A stretch of DNA of 64,000 nt from Elioraea rosea (GTDB lineage: Bacteria; Pseudomonadota; Alphaproteobacteria; Acetobacterales; Acetobacteraceae), in assembly GCF_007644105.1 (NCBI RefSeq), contig NZ_VFAC01000003.1, positions 62,001 to 126,000 of the forward strand, in the 5' to 3' direction. Shown one piece after another: positions 1-8,978 of the stretch. How positions within the stretch are numbered: the first letter of the stretch is position 1; each line of letters starts with the position of its first letter. The notes below the pieces were generated by a model. The model ran no database searches and was not told where the DNA came from. It worked only from the letters and a program-made list of their open reading frames with translations. The translations under genes were made by a program, and so were the position numbers.

Positions 1-831
1 CTCTCCCTGTCGTTGCCGCGCGCATCGGGGCGCCTTGCCATGTCGTTCGCCCGTCGCGGGGCACTGACGGAGATCGCACGCTTCGAGCAGCAGGGCTCGC
101 TGCGCGCGCGCCTGCCGCGCCCGGAGCGCGGCGCGCTTGCCGGCGCCGTGGTGCTCAACACCGCCGGCGGAATCGCCTCGGGCGATCGGTTCTCCACCAG
201 CGTCACCTGGCGCGAGGGCGCCGAAGCGACCGTGAGCGCCGCCGCCGCAGAGCGTGTCTATCGTGCCCGCGACGATGATCGTCCCGCTCGGGTCGATGCG
301 ACGCTCGAGATCGGCCCGGACGCGCTTGCCGAATGGCTTCCGCAGGAGACCATCCTGTTCGATGGCGCACGACTCGACCGCTCGCTGTCCGTCTCCCTTG
401 GCCGAGGCGCCTCGATGCTCCTCGTCGAGGCGGTCGTGTTCGGCCGCACGGCGCGGGGCGAGCGCATGCTGCACGGGCAGTTCCGTGACCGGATCGATAT
501 CCACCGCGAGGGCACCCTCGTTCACGCCGACCGGATCAGGCTCGAAGGCTCGGTCGCAGCGATCCTGGACCGTGCAGCGGTGGCGCGCGGTGGCGCAGCG
601 ATTGCTTCGATCATCTGGGCGGGGGAGGGCGGAGAGATCGTCCGCGACCGCCTGCGCGAAGCCTTCGCGCGGGAGGCTCGCGAAGGCGTGGAGGCGGGGG
701 CGAGCCTGCGCGATGGTCTGTTGCTGTCGCGCATCGTCGCCGCCGATGGTGCGGCGTTGCGTCGGATGGTTGTGGCAGGGCTTGGGGCACTGAGGCAGAA
801 TCGGCCGCTGCCGCGCGTGTGGCAATGCTGA
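1..831 (+). CDS. ureD: Urease accessory protein UreD (5' truncated by window edge)
   Basis: UreD is the scaffold that binds apo-urease and, with UreF and UreG, delivers nickel in the cytoplasm. The family hallmarks are visible: an early FARRG...[10 protein letters not shown] stretch, then [22 protein letters not shown] and the [12 protein letters not shown] block. The C-terminus, ending RPLPRVWQC, is typical. The reading frame is already open at base 1. TTG at 13 and ATG at 40 are possible starts, but neither has a convincing ribosome site inside the window, so the true start probably lies upstream. The stop at 829-831 is 10 bases before ureA, so it is the first visible gene of the urease operon. 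Identification is secure; the start is unknown. Confidence 0.93.
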   Translation, partial: LSLSLPRASGRLAMSFARRGALTEIARFEQQGSLRARLPRPERGALAGAVVLNTAGGIASGDRFSTSVTWREGAEATVSAAAAERVYRARDDDRPARVDATLEIGPDALAEWLPQETILFDGARLDRSLSVSLGRGASMLLVEAVVFGRTARGERMLHGQFRDRIDIHREGTLVHADRIRLEGSVAAILDRAAVARGGAAIASIIWAGEGGEIVRDRLREAFAREAREGVEAGASLRDGLLLSRIVAADGAALRRMVVAGLGALRQNRPLPRVWQC

Positions 832-841
832 GGAACCGTGC

Positions 842-1144
842 ATGAACCTTTCCCCGCGGGAGAAGGACAAGCTGCTCATCGCCGTTGCCGCCATGGTGGC
901 GCGCCGGCGCCTCGAGCGTGGGGTGAAGCTGAACCACCCGGAGGCGATCGCGCTGATCACCGACTTCGTGCTCGAGGGGGCGCGCGATGGCCGAAGCGTC
1001 GCTGACCTGATGGCCGCAGGCGCCGGCGTCATCACCCGCGCTCAGGTGATGGAGGGCGTGGCGGAGATGATCCACGACGTGCAGGTGGAAGCGACCTTCC
1101 CCGACGGCACCAAGCTCGTCACCGTCCACCGCCCGATCCGCTGA
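842..1144 (+). CDS. ureA: Urease gamma subunit
   Basis: Small structural subunit of the (alpha-beta-gamma)3 urease that hydrolyses urea to ammonia and carbamate. The product is 100 residues, the usual length for a free gamma subunit. It opens [20 protein letters not shown], carries [11 protein letters not shown] and the family pattern DLMAAGA near residue 60, and ends in [15 protein letters not shown]. The start follows AGGAACC closely. It is encoded separately from UreB, unlike the fused forms of Helicobacter. It lies 10 bases after ureD and 11 bases before ureB, so co-transcription is expected. Confidence 0.97.
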   Translation: MNLSPREKDKLLIAVAAMVARRRLERGVKLNHPEAIALITDFVLEGARDGRSVADLMAAGAGVITRAQVMEGVAEMIHDVQVEATFPDGTKLVTVHRPIR

Positions 1145-1155
1145 GGAGTCGACCG

Positions 1156-1470
1156 ATGATCCCTGGCGAGGTGTTCCCCGCGGAAGGCGAGATTGAGCTC
1201 AACGCCGGCGTGCCGCGTACCACTCTTGTCGTCGCCAATACCGGCGACCGGCCAGTGCAGGTCGGCAGCCACTACCACTTTGCCGAAACGAACCCGGCTC
1301 TTGCGTTCGACCGGGAGGCGGCGCGCGGCAAGCGGCTCGATATCGCCTCTGGCACCGCCGTCCGCTTCGAGCCCGGGCAGACCCGCGAGGTCACGCTCGT
1401 ACCCTTCCGCGGCGCGAGGATCGTCACCGGCTTTCGCCAGGCGGTGATGGGCCCGCTCGAGAAGGCCTGA
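1156..1470 (+). CDS. ureB: Urease beta subunit
   Basis: Second small structural subunit of urease, 104 residues, the normal length. It starts [18 protein letters not shown], the canonical opening, and carries the signature [18 protein letters not shown] near residues 36-53, then [19 protein letters not shown] and GFRQAVMG near the end. A ribosome site (GAGGAG) precedes the ATG by about eight bases. It sits between ureA and ureC with gaps of 11 and 13 bases and is part of the same transcript. No unusual features. Confidence 0.97.
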   Translation: MIPGEVFPAEGEIELNAGVPRTTLVVANTGDRPVQVGSHYHFAETNPALAFDREAARGKRLDIASGTAVRFEPGQTREVTLVPFRGARIVTGFRQAVMGPLEKA

Positions 1471-1483
1471 GGGGAGAGGAGCC

Positions 1484-3193
1484 ATGGCCCGCATCACGCG
1501 CGCTGCCTATGCCGACATGTTCGGTCCCACGGTGGGAGACCGCGTGCGCCTCGCCGACACCGACCTGATCGTCGAGGTGGAGAAGGATTTCACGCTCTAC
1601 GGAGAGGAGGTGAAGTTTGGCGGCGGGAAGGTGATCCGCGATGGGATGGGGCAGTCGCAGGCGAGCCGGGCCGAGGGCGCCATCGATACGGTGATCACCA
1701 ACGCGCTGATCATCGATCACTGGGGCATCGTGAAGGCCGATGTCGGGCTGAAGGACGGGCGCATCGCTGCCATCGGCAAGGCCGGCAATCCCGACGTCCA
1801 GCCTGGCGTGACCATCATCGTCGGCCCTGGAACGGAAGTGATCGCGGGCGAGGGCAAGATCCTCACTGCCGGCGGCATCGACTGCCACATCCACTTCATC
1901 TGCCCTCAGCAGGTCGAGGATGCGATCGCCTCCGGCATCACCACCATGGTCGGCGGCGGCACCGGGCCTGCCACAGGTACCGCGGCCACCACCTGCACGC
2001 CTGGGCCTTGGCATCTCGCGCGCATGCTGCAGGCGGTCGAGGGGCTGCCCGTGAACATCGCGCTCGCGGGCAAGGGCAATGCCTCGCGCCCCGCAGCGCT
2101 CGAGGAGATGATCCGCGCCGGCGCCTCCTCGATGAAGCTGCACGAGGATTGGGGCACCACGCCGGCCGCGATCGACTGCTGCCTCGAGGTGGCTGACCGC
2201 TTCGACGTCCAGGTGATGATCCACACCGACACGCTGAACGAGAGCGGTTTCGTCGAGGATACGATCGCCGCGGTCAAGGGTCGCACCATCCACGCCTTCC
2301 ACACGGAAGGCGCGGGCGGCGGCCACGCGCCGGACATCATCCGCGTTGCGGGTCTTGCCAACGTCATCCCCTCCAGCACGAACCCGACGCGGCCCTTCAC
2401 GGTCAACACCATCGACGAGCATCTCGACATGCTGATGGTGTGCCATCACCTCGACAGCAACATCCCAGAGGATGTCGCCTTCGCCGAGAGCCGGATACGG
2501 CGCGAAACGATCGCGGCAGAGGACATCCTGCACGACATGGGTGCGTTCTCGATCATCTCCTCTGACAGCCAGGCGATGGGCCGTGTAGGCGAGGTGCTGA
2601 TCCGCACCTTCCAGACCGCGCACAAGATGAAGGTCCAGCGCGGACGGCTCGAGGGGGAGGCGGGCGAGAACGACAATCTCCGCGTGCGCCGCTACATCGC
2701 GAAGGTGACGATCAACCCGGCCATCGCGCAGGGCATCGCCGACGTCGTTGGTTCGGTCGAGGTCGGCAAGCTCGCCGATCTCTGCCTCTGGAGCCCAGCC
2801 TTCTTCGCGGTGAAGCCCGATCTCGTGATCAAGGGCGGCTCGATCATCCGCGCTGCGATGGGCGACCCGAATTCCTCGATCCCCACGCCGCAGCCGGTGC
2901 ATGACCGGCCGATGTTCGCGGCCTTTGGCACCGCCATCGGTGCGCATTGCGTCACCTTCCTCTCGGCAGCGGCGATCGACGCGGGCGTGCCCGCGGCGCT
3001 CAGGCTCTCGCGCATGATCGAGCCGGTGCGCAACACCCGCGGCGGCATCGGCAAGCGCAGCATGGTGCTGAACGATGCCTGCCCATTCATCGAGGTGGAC
3101 CCGGAAACCTACGAGGTTCGGGCGGATGGCGCGCTGCTCACCTGCGAACCCGCAACCGTGCTGCCCATGGCGCAGCGCTACTTCCTCTACTGA
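1484..3193 (+). CDS. ureC: Urease alpha subunit (catalytic)
   Basis: Catalytic subunit with the dinuclear nickel centre of urease, an amidohydrolase-fold metalloenzyme of 569 residues, the standard length. Metal ligands are in place: HIH (His135/His137) in [10 protein letters not shown], the lysine that becomes carbamylated (Lys218, in SMKLHEDWG), histidines in [11 protein letters not shown] and [10 protein letters not shown], and the Asp in [10 protein letters not shown]. The mobile-flap sequence MVCHHLD is also intact. The ATG has GGGGAGAGGAG just upstream. It is followed after two bases by ureE. Everything indicates a functional enzyme. Confidence 0.98.
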   Translation: MARITRAAYADMFGPTVGDRVRLADTDLIVEVEKDFTLYGEEVKFGGGKVIRDGMGQSQASRAEGAIDTVITNALIIDHWGIVKADVGLKDGRIAAIGKAGNPDVQPGVTIIVGPGTEVIAGEGKILTAGGIDCHIHFICPQQVEDAIASGITTMVGGGTGPATGTAATTCTPGPWHLARMLQAVEGLPVNIALAGKGNASRPAALEEMIRAGASSMKLHEDWGTTPAAIDCCLEVADRFDVQVMIHTDTLNESGFVEDTIAAVKGRTIHAFHTEGAGGGHAPDIIRVAGLANVIPSSTNPTRPFTVNTIDEHLDMLMVCHHLDSNIPEDVAFAESRIRRETIAAEDILHDMGAFSIISSDSQAMGRVGEVLIRTFQTAHKMKVQRGRLEGEAGENDNLRVRRYIAKVTINPAIAQGIADVVGSVEVGKLADLCLWSPAFFAVKPDLVIKGGSIIRAAMGDPNSSIPTPQPVHDRPMFAAFGTAIGAHCVTFLSAAAIDAGVPAALRLSRMIEPVRNTRGGIGKRSMVLNDACPFIEVDPETYEVRADGALLTCEPATVLPMAQRYFLY

Positions 3194-3195
3194 CG

Positions 3196-3723
3196 ATGCT
3201 TCGCGCCACGGAGGTTATTTCCGCAGGGGGCTGGAGCGGTGCGTCCGACGACGAAGTGGTGCTCGACCATGACCGGCGGCACCGGCGGCGCATCAGGCTC
3301 ACGACGTCGTCTGGCGTCCAGGTACTGCTTGATCTCGCGCGCGCACGGCACCTGCGCGAGGGCGATGCGCTCCTCTGCGAGAACGGCCACCGCATCCGTG
3401 TCCGCGCCGCAGCCGAGCCGCTTCTCGAGATCGCTGCGCCGGATGCGGCGGCGCTCGTGCGCATTGCCTGGCATCTCGGCAATCGTCACCTGCCGACGCA
3501 GCTTCTCGGCGATCGCATCCGAATCCGCGCCGATCATGTGATCGCGCAGATGGTCGAGGGTCTCGGCGGCACTGCGACGGCTGTTGATGCGCCGTTCGAC
3601 CCGGAGGGCGGCGCCTATGCGGGCGGGCACCACCATCACCACCACGATCATGACGATGATGATGAACGCGGGGCGCCAAGGGCGCCGACGACGCTCGCGG
3701 GAGACCATGACCTCGGCTCCTGA
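3196..3723 (+). CDS. ureE: Urease accessory nickel chaperone UreE (His-rich tail)
   Basis: UreE is the nickel-binding metallochaperone that hands Ni(II) to the UreD-F-G complex. The product is about 175 residues, starting MLRATEVISAGGW. It has the N-terminal UreE domain (VVLDHDRRHRRRIRLTTSSG, then LRLGD-like LREGDALLCENG) and a C-terminal domain with AWHLGNRHLP, where the conserved histidine lies. The tail carries GGHHHHHHDHDDDDER, a natural run of histidines and acidic residues that should bind extra nickel. The ATG is two bases after the ureC stop, and the last 17 bases overlap ureF. Longer versions starting inside ureC are not credible because only the part after 3196 matches the family. 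Confidence 0.94.
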   Translation: MLRATEVISAGGWSGASDDEVVLDHDRRHRRRIRLTTSSGVQVLLDLARARHLREGDALLCENGHRIRVRAAAEPLLEIAAPDAAALVRIAWHLGNRHLPTQLLGDRIRIRADHVIAQMVEGLGGTATAVDAPFDPEGGAYAGGHHHHHHDHDDDDERGAPRAPTTLAGDHDLGS

Positions 3724-4398
3724 TCGCACGCTCGAGCCGGCTGCTCTCTGGCGGCTGCTGCTCTGGAGCTCTCCCGCCTTCCCCGTTGGTGCCTTCTCGC
3801 ACGCGCATGGCCTGGAATGGTCGGTCGAGGCGGGGGAGGTAAGCGATGCGGCAAGTCTTCTCGCCTGGATGGAGGATCTCCTCCAGCATGGCAGCGGGTG
3901 GAGCGATGCTGTGTTCCTCGCGCACGCGCACCGGGCCGCGGTGGCACGCGACGGAAAGGCGCTGGCGGCGATCGCATCGCTCTCGGCCGCCTTCGCACCT
4001 TCCCTGGAGCGGCAGGTCGAGCAACTCGCACAGGGAGCGGCCTTTGCTCGCGCGCTTGCAGCCGCCTGGCCAGCCATCGCCGAGGCGCTGCCGCCACCCG
4101 AGAGGCTGACCTACGCCGTCGCGTTCGGTGCTGCCGCCGGAGCCGCCGGCATCGCGCTCGACAATGCTCTTACGGCCCATCTCCAGGCCTTCGCCGGCAT
4201 GGTCGTTTCCGCCGCCGTGCGGCTCGTTCCGCTCGGTCAGAGCGACGGGCTTCGTGTTCTCGCCGCGCTCGAGCGCAGCGTCGCCGCCCTCACGGCTTCT
4301 GCCGGCGAAGCAGCGATCGAGGATGCGGGGGGAGCCTGCTTCCGCGCCGATATCGCCTCGATGGCGCACGAAACCCAGTACACGAGGTTGTTCCGAAC

Positions 4399-4402
<4 letters not shown>
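3707..4402 (+). CDS. ureF: Urease accessory protein UreF
   Basis: UreF is the all-helical accessory protein that bridges UreD and the GTPase UreG during nickel insertion. The product is about 231 residues from [11 protein letters not shown]. It shows the family signature [21 protein letters not shown] near residues 17-38, then [15 protein letters not shown]. The conserved end includes [18 protein letters not shown]. An ATG at 3584 would give a longer form, but the added residues are the out-of-frame reading of the ureE His-rich tail, so I reject it. It overlaps ureE by 17 bases and ureG by four (ATGA), typical of translational coupling. Confidence 0.94.
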
Positions 4403-5019
<617 letters not shown>

Positions 5020-5065
5020 GGAGAAGCGTAGACCCTGGCCGCGGCGCGCTGGAGTGACCGTGGGC

Positions 5066-5096
5066 CGGGGTTGCCCGCGTGCGGGCTTCGTCCCCG
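5066..5096. terminator. GC-rich hairpin between convergent ureG and transketolase
   Basis: In the 100-base gap between the two convergent stops, GCCCGC (5073-5078) faces GCGGGC (5081-5086). An outer CGGGG/CCCCG pair (5066-5070 with 5092-5096) encloses it. The inner loop is only two bases and there is no T-run, so this is at best a weak bidirectional pause or terminator structure. Confidence 0.3.
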
Positions 5097-5119
5097 CCGG
5101 CTCGGGCGTGGCGGAGAGG

Positions 5120-7096
5120 TCAGAGCCGCTCGCGCACTTCGCTGGCGACAGCCTCTGCGGTGATGCCGAAATGGTCGTAGAGAGCGTCGTCCGGCCCTGA
5201 GGTTCCGAAGCCGCTCATGCCGACGAACCCGCCGTCGGGGCCGATGTACCTGTCCCACCCGAGCCTGACGGCAGCCTCCACCGCCACCCGAACGGTGCCG
5301 GCGCCAAGGACATCGTTGCGATACGCGTCATCCTGCTGCTCGAAGAGCGCCCAGCACGGCATGGAGACGACAGCGGTCGGCACGCCCTCGGCTTCGAGCG
5401 TCGCGCGCGCCGCAAGTGCGATCGCGACCTCCGTGCCGGTGGCCAGAAGCGTCGCACGCCGCTCCCCACCGGTCGCCTCGGCAAGCACGTAGGCACCCCT
5501 GGCGGACCGGTTCTCGCCGGTGCTCGCGGCATCGCGTGCGGGTCCGAGCTTCTGGCGCGGAAAGACGAGACACGAGGGGCCGGAACGGTTCGCCAGGGCG
5601 AGTTCCCATGCCTCGGCTGCCTCCACGCCGTCGGCGGGGCGGAAGACGAGCATGTTCGGGATCGCACGGAGGCTTGCAAGGATCTCGACAGGCTGGTGCG
5701 TCGGGCCGTTGCGGCCGATGCCGATCGAGTCGTGGCTGAACACGAACACCGTCGGCAGGCCCATCATCGCCGCGAGCCGGAACGTGGGCCGCTCGTAATC
5801 GGCGAAGACGAGATAGGTGACGCCAACGGGCACCACGCCGCTATGCGCGACCATCCCGTTCAGCATCGCGCCCATCGCGTGCTCGCGCACGCCGTAGTGA
5901 AGGTAGCGCCCCCCGCGGTCCTCGGCCGTGAAGGCGGAAAGCGAGCGCTTGTGCTTCGTCGCCGCCTCAAGGTCGGGCGCGCCGCTAAGGAGTTCGGGAA
6001 TGGCGGCCGCGAGGCGATCGACGATCTCTCCCGAGAAGAAGATGCCGAACTCGCTCCGCCCCGCGGCTTCGCGTGCGTAGCTCTGCAGCGTGTCGCGCCA
6101 CCCTTCGGGCAGGTCACCCTTCGAGACGCGGTCGACCAGCGCGCGCTTCTCGGCCGGAAGGGAGGCAACGCGCGCGGTCCATTCCGCGTGTGCTGCCTCC
6201 GCACGGCGTCCGGCCATGCGCCAGGCGGAGAGGATGTCCTCAGGGATTGCGAAGGCCTCGCCTTCCCAGCCGAGCCGCGCGCGCGCGGCCTCCGTGTTCT
6301 CGCGCGTGAGCTTGCCCGCATGCGCGCTGCGCGTACCCTCGAGCCCGGGCACGCCGCGGCCGATCATGGTCCGGCAGGCGATCAGCGAGGGGCGGGGGTC
6401 AGACTTCGCAGCCTCTATGGCGGCCGAGACAGCCTCCATGTCGTGACCCTCGACCCGCTGGACATGCCAGCCCGCTGCGCGGAACCGCGCGTCCATGTCC
6501 TCGCTGATCGACTGGCCGACGGCGCCGTCGTCCTGGATCAGGTTGTCGTCCCAAAGCCAGGTCATCTTGCCCAAGCGGAGGTGGCCCGCGAGCGAGATCA
6601 CCTCATGCGCGATGCCCTCCTGCAGGCAGCCATCCCCGACAAGCGCCCAGGTGCGATGATCGACGATGCCGGGGCCGAGCAGGTGGTTGAGGTAGGCCTC
6701 GGCCACCGCCATGCCGGTGGCGTTGGCGATGCCCTGGCCGAGCATGCCGGTGGTGATCTCGATGCCGGCTTCCGGCTCGCGCTCCGGGTGGCCCTGGCAG
6801 ATCGAGCCGATCTCACGGAAGGTCTTGAGCGCGGAAAGCGGCATGTGGGCGTAGCCGGTTAGATAGAGCAGCGAATAGAGCAGCATCGAGCCATGGCCGT
6901 TCGATTGCACGAAACGGTCACGGTCGAACCAGGTCGGATCGGCGGGGTTGAACTTCAGGTGCCGTGTGAAGAGGGCGGTGGCGATCTCGGCCGCGCCCAG
7001 CGGCGTGCCCCAATGCCCCTCGCCCACGCGCTCGCACGCATCGACGGTGAGGATGCGGATCGCATCGGCCATGCGCCGTGGATCGACGTTCGACAT
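5120..7096 (-). CDS. Transketolase-family enzyme (full length, atypical)
   Basis: Thiamine-diphosphate enzyme of the transketolase family, about 658 residues, transferring two-carbon ketol units. The start MSNVDPRRMADAIRIL at 7096 is preferred because GGGAGGGAAG lies six to eight bases upstream; the ATG at 7123 has no such site. Domain order is normal: N-terminal ThDP domain (SNGHGSMLLYSLLYLTGY, GDGCLQEG with DDN downstream), a pyrimidine domain with YGVREHAMGAMLNGM, and the C-terminal domain. Active-site motifs deviate: the usual SGHPG is EGHWG, and the TTGPLGQG equivalent reads TTGMLGQG. The substrate may therefore not be the pentose-phosphate set. It is divergent from the LysR gene, with the operator between them, and should be co-regulated with the split transketolase downstream. 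Confidence 0.88.
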   Translation of the reverse strand: MSNVDPRRMADAIRILTVDACERVGEGHWGTPLGAAEIATALFTRHLKFNPADPTWFDRDRFVQSNGHGSMLLYSLLYLTGYAHMPLSALKTFREIGSICQGHPEREPEAGIEITTGMLGQGIANATGMAVAEAYLNHLLGPGIVDHRTWALVGDGCLQEGIAHEVISLAGHLRLGKMTWLWDDNLIQDDGAVGQSISEDMDARFRAAGWHVQRVEGHDMEAVSAAIEAAKSDPRPSLIACRTMIGRGVPGLEGTRSAHAGKLTRENTEAARARLGWEGEAFAIPEDILSAWRMAGRRAEAAHAEWTARVASLPAEKRALVDRVSKGDLPEGWRDTLQSYAREAAGRSEFGIFFSGEIVDRLAAAIPELLSGAPDLEAATKHKRSLSAFTAEDRGGRYLHYGVREHAMGAMLNGMVAHSGVVPVGVTYLVFADYERPTFRLAAMMGLPTVFVFSHDSIGIGRNGPTHQPVEILASLRAIPNMLVFRPADGVEAAEAWELALANRSGPSCLVFPRQKLGPARDAASTGENRSARGAYVLAEATGGERRATLLATGTEVAIALAARATLEAEGVPTAVVSMPCWALFEQQDDAYRNDVLGAGTVRVAVEAAVRLGWDRYIGPDGGFVGMSGFGTSGPDDALYDHFGITAEAVASEVRERL

Positions 7097-7168
7097 GCGC
7101 TTCCCTCCCTTGCGTCCTGCCATCCGTCGCGTGCGGCAAAGTCACCGGCAAGAGAGAATTTTGCGCCC

Positions 7169-7191
7169 GATGATGAACCTGTTTCATCATC
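7169..7191. promoter_or_regulatory. Perfect 9-bp palindrome, likely LysR operator
   Basis: GATGATGAA (7169-7177) and TTCATCATC (7183-7191) are perfect inverted repeats around CCTGT. The core fits the LysR-type T-N11-A rule (T at 7174, A at 7186). It lies in the divergent gap between transketolase (start 7096) and the LysR gene and immediately precedes the chosen LysR start. This fits an autoregulatory and divergent-control site. A related sequence is found before the SDR gene at 8132. Confidence 0.6.
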
Positions 7192-7196
7192 CGTCC

Positions 7197-8135
7197 ATGA
7201 AGCTCCATTTGCCGCTCTCCGCCCTGCGCGCCTTCGAGGCCGTCTCGCGCACCGGCTCCTTCCGCGCCGCCGCGACCGATCTCGGCCTGACGCCGAGCGC
7301 GGTGAGCCACGCCATCCGCGGGCTCGAGGACCTGCTTGCCGCCCCGCTTTTCGTGCGGGAGGGGAGGGGCATTCGGCTCACGCCCCAGGGCGAGACGTTG
7401 ATGCGCCACGTCGAGCGCGGGTTCGGCGAACTGCGCCTCGGCATCGGCTCGATCGCCGCGCGGGGGCCGGAACGTTTGCGGCTTCACTGCGCCCCGAGCT
7501 TCGCCGCGCAATGGCTGGTGCCGCGGCTCAAGCGCCTTCTCGAGGAGAATGCCGGGCTCGAGGTCAGGATCGCGGCGGGGGCGGACTACACGCGCTTCCG
7601 CGGCGACGAGTTCGATGCCGACATCGTCTACGGCGCGCCGCAGCCGGAGCACTATGGCGCGCAGGCCTACCAGGCGCTTGCCATCATGCCGCTCGGTCGG
7701 GAGACGGTGACGCCGCTCTGCGCGCCGTCGCTCGCCGGCGCGATCCGCACGCCGCGTGACCTGCTGGGCCAAACGCTGATCGAAAGTGCGGTGAAGAAGG
7801 TGCGCTGGCCCGACTGGTTCTCGGCTAACGGCCTCGTCGGCCCCGAGAGTGCGGGCCCGCGCTTCGACCGCAGCTTCCTCTCCCTCTCCGCCGCTGCCGA
7901 GGGACTTGGCGTGGCGCTGGAATCCCTCCGCTTCGCCGAACGCGAGCTCGCCTCCGGCCGCCTCGTGCGCCCCCTGGCCGGCGTGGCGGCGGACGTGACC
8001 TATGTCGGGCACTGGCTCGTCTTTCCCCGCGCGCGTCGCTACGCGCCGGCGCTGCGGCTCTTCATCGACTGGCTTGGGCGCGAGCTCGGACTCCCCCTCG
8101 ATCTCGCGGCCTACGAGACCGCACCGAGGCAATGA
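7197..8135 (+). CDS. LysR-family transcriptional regulator (GcvA-like)
   Basis: DNA-binding regulator of about 312 residues. The N-terminal winged helix-turn-helix reads LPLSALRAFEAVSRTGSFRAAA, then LGLTPSAVSHAIRGLEDLLAAPLF, the classic LTTR signature at residues 5-50. The remaining 230 residues form the periplasmic-binding-like effector domain. The GcvA/AmpR-type opening (MKLHLPLSALRAF) supports the ATG at 7197. Starts at 7170 and 7173 would place the coding region across the perfect operator palindrome. Its position between the divergent transketolase and the SDR-transketolase-TRAP operon makes it their likely controller. The effector is unknown. Confidence 0.9.
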   Translation: MKLHLPLSALRAFEAVSRTGSFRAAATDLGLTPSAVSHAIRGLEDLLAAPLFVREGRGIRLTPQGETLMRHVERGFGELRLGIGSIAARGPERLRLHCAPSFAAQWLVPRLKRLLEENAGLEVRIAAGADYTRFRGDEFDADIVYGAPQPEHYGAQAYQALAIMPLGRETVTPLCAPSLAGAIRTPRDLLGQTLIESAVKKVRWPDWFSANGLVGPESAGPRFDRSFLSLSAAAEGLGVALESLRFAERELASGRLVRPLAGVAADVTYVGHWLVFPRARRYAPALRLFIDWLGRELGLPLDLAAYETAPRQ

Positions 8136-8152
8136 TGAACCAGGCTCACTGA
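8132..8152. promoter_or_regulatory. Second LysR operator-like site before the SDR operon
   Basis: ATGATGAACC at 8132-8141 repeats the left half of the 7169 palindrome exactly. The T-N11-A spacing is kept (T at 8136, A at 8148), with a weaker right half (CTCAC). The shared core is TGAACC, N, G, two bases, TCA. It starts inside the last codons of the LysR gene, about 80-95 bases before the SDR start, a plausible activator position. No clear -35/-10 pair was found. Confidence 0.42.
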
Positions 8153-8228
8153 AGGGCCGGTTTTTCTCACTTGCCGGTGAGGCGGCTGCTCAGGAACATC
8201 CCACCCAAGAATACGAAGGGAGGATGGT

Positions 8229-8978
8229 GTGCTGCTTGCCAACAAGACGGCGGTGATCTCTGGCGCGGCGAGCGAACGCGGCATCGGCCTTGCCACCGCT
8301 CGGCTCTTTGCAGAGCACGGCGCGCGCGTTGCCATCTTCGACATCGATGAAGCTGGCGCCACGGCCGCCGCAGCCTCCCTCGGGCCGCAGCATGTCGGCA
8401 TCCGGTGCGACGTGTCCGACCTCGCGAGCTGCAAGGCCGCCGCCGAGGCAGCCATCGCCGCCTTTGGCCATGTCGATATCCTGATCAACAACGCCGGCAT
8501 CACCCAGCCTCTCAAGATCATGGACATCGGCCCGGAGAACTGGGAGCGGGTGATCGACGTCAACCTCTCCGGCGTTCTCTACCTCAGCCAGGCCTTCATC
8601 CCGCACATGCGCGCGCGCAAGCAGGGGGCGATCGCCTGCATGAGCTCGGTCTCCGCCCAGCGCGGTGGCGGCATCTTCGGCGGGCCTCACTACTCCGCGG
8701 CGAAGGCGGGCGTGCTCGGGCTTGCCAAGGCGATGGCGCGCGAGCTCGGCCCCGATGGCATCCGCGTCAACTGCGTCACCCCTGGCCTCATCCAGACAGA
8801 CATCACCGGAGGCAAGCTGACGCCTGAGATGAAGGACGAGATCAGGAAGGGCATTCCGCTGAACCGGCTGGGCGATGCGATCGACGTGGCGCGGATCTAT
8901 CTCTTCCTCGCCTCCGATCTCTCCGCCTACGTCACCGGTGCGGTGATCGACGTCAATGGTGGGATGCTGATCCACTGA
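8229..8978 (+). CDS. SDR-family NAD(P)-dependent oxidoreductase
   Basis: Classical short-chain dehydrogenase/reductase of 249 residues, oxidising or reducing an alcohol/ketone of unknown identity. The Rossmann glycine motif is GAASERGIG (residues 12-20), the NNAG motif is present, the catalytic serine lies in SSVSAQRGGG, and YSAAK supplies Tyr and Lys. The C-terminus DVNGGMLIH is typical. An Asp in IFDIDEAG after the second strand favours NAD+ over NADP+. GTG is the start; GAAGGGAGG ends five bases before it. The next gene overlaps its stop by one base (TGATG). The clustering suggests it makes the ketose or ketol that the transketolase then splits; this is inference. Confidence 0.9.
   Translation: MLLANKTAVISGAASERGIGLATARLFAEHGARVAIFDIDEAGATAAAASLGPQHVGIRCDVSDLASCKAAAEAAIAAFGHVDILINNAGITQPLKIMDIGPENWERVIDVNLSGVLYLSQAFIPHMRARKQGAIACMSSVSAQRGGGIFGGPHYSAAKAGVLGLAKAMARELGPDGIRVNCVTPGLIQTDITGGKLTPEMKDEIRKGIPLNRLGDAIDVARIYLFLASDLSAYVTGAVIDVNGGMLIH

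Noticed and set aside
1424-2947. 507-codon open frame antisense to ureC
   Set aside because: The plus strand encodes a complete, motif-perfect UreC; the minus reading is charged, low-complexity GC-rich shadow.
7170-7196. Alternative LysR starts at 7170 and 7173
   Set aside because: They lie inside the perfect operator palindrome and would add residues absent from the family start.
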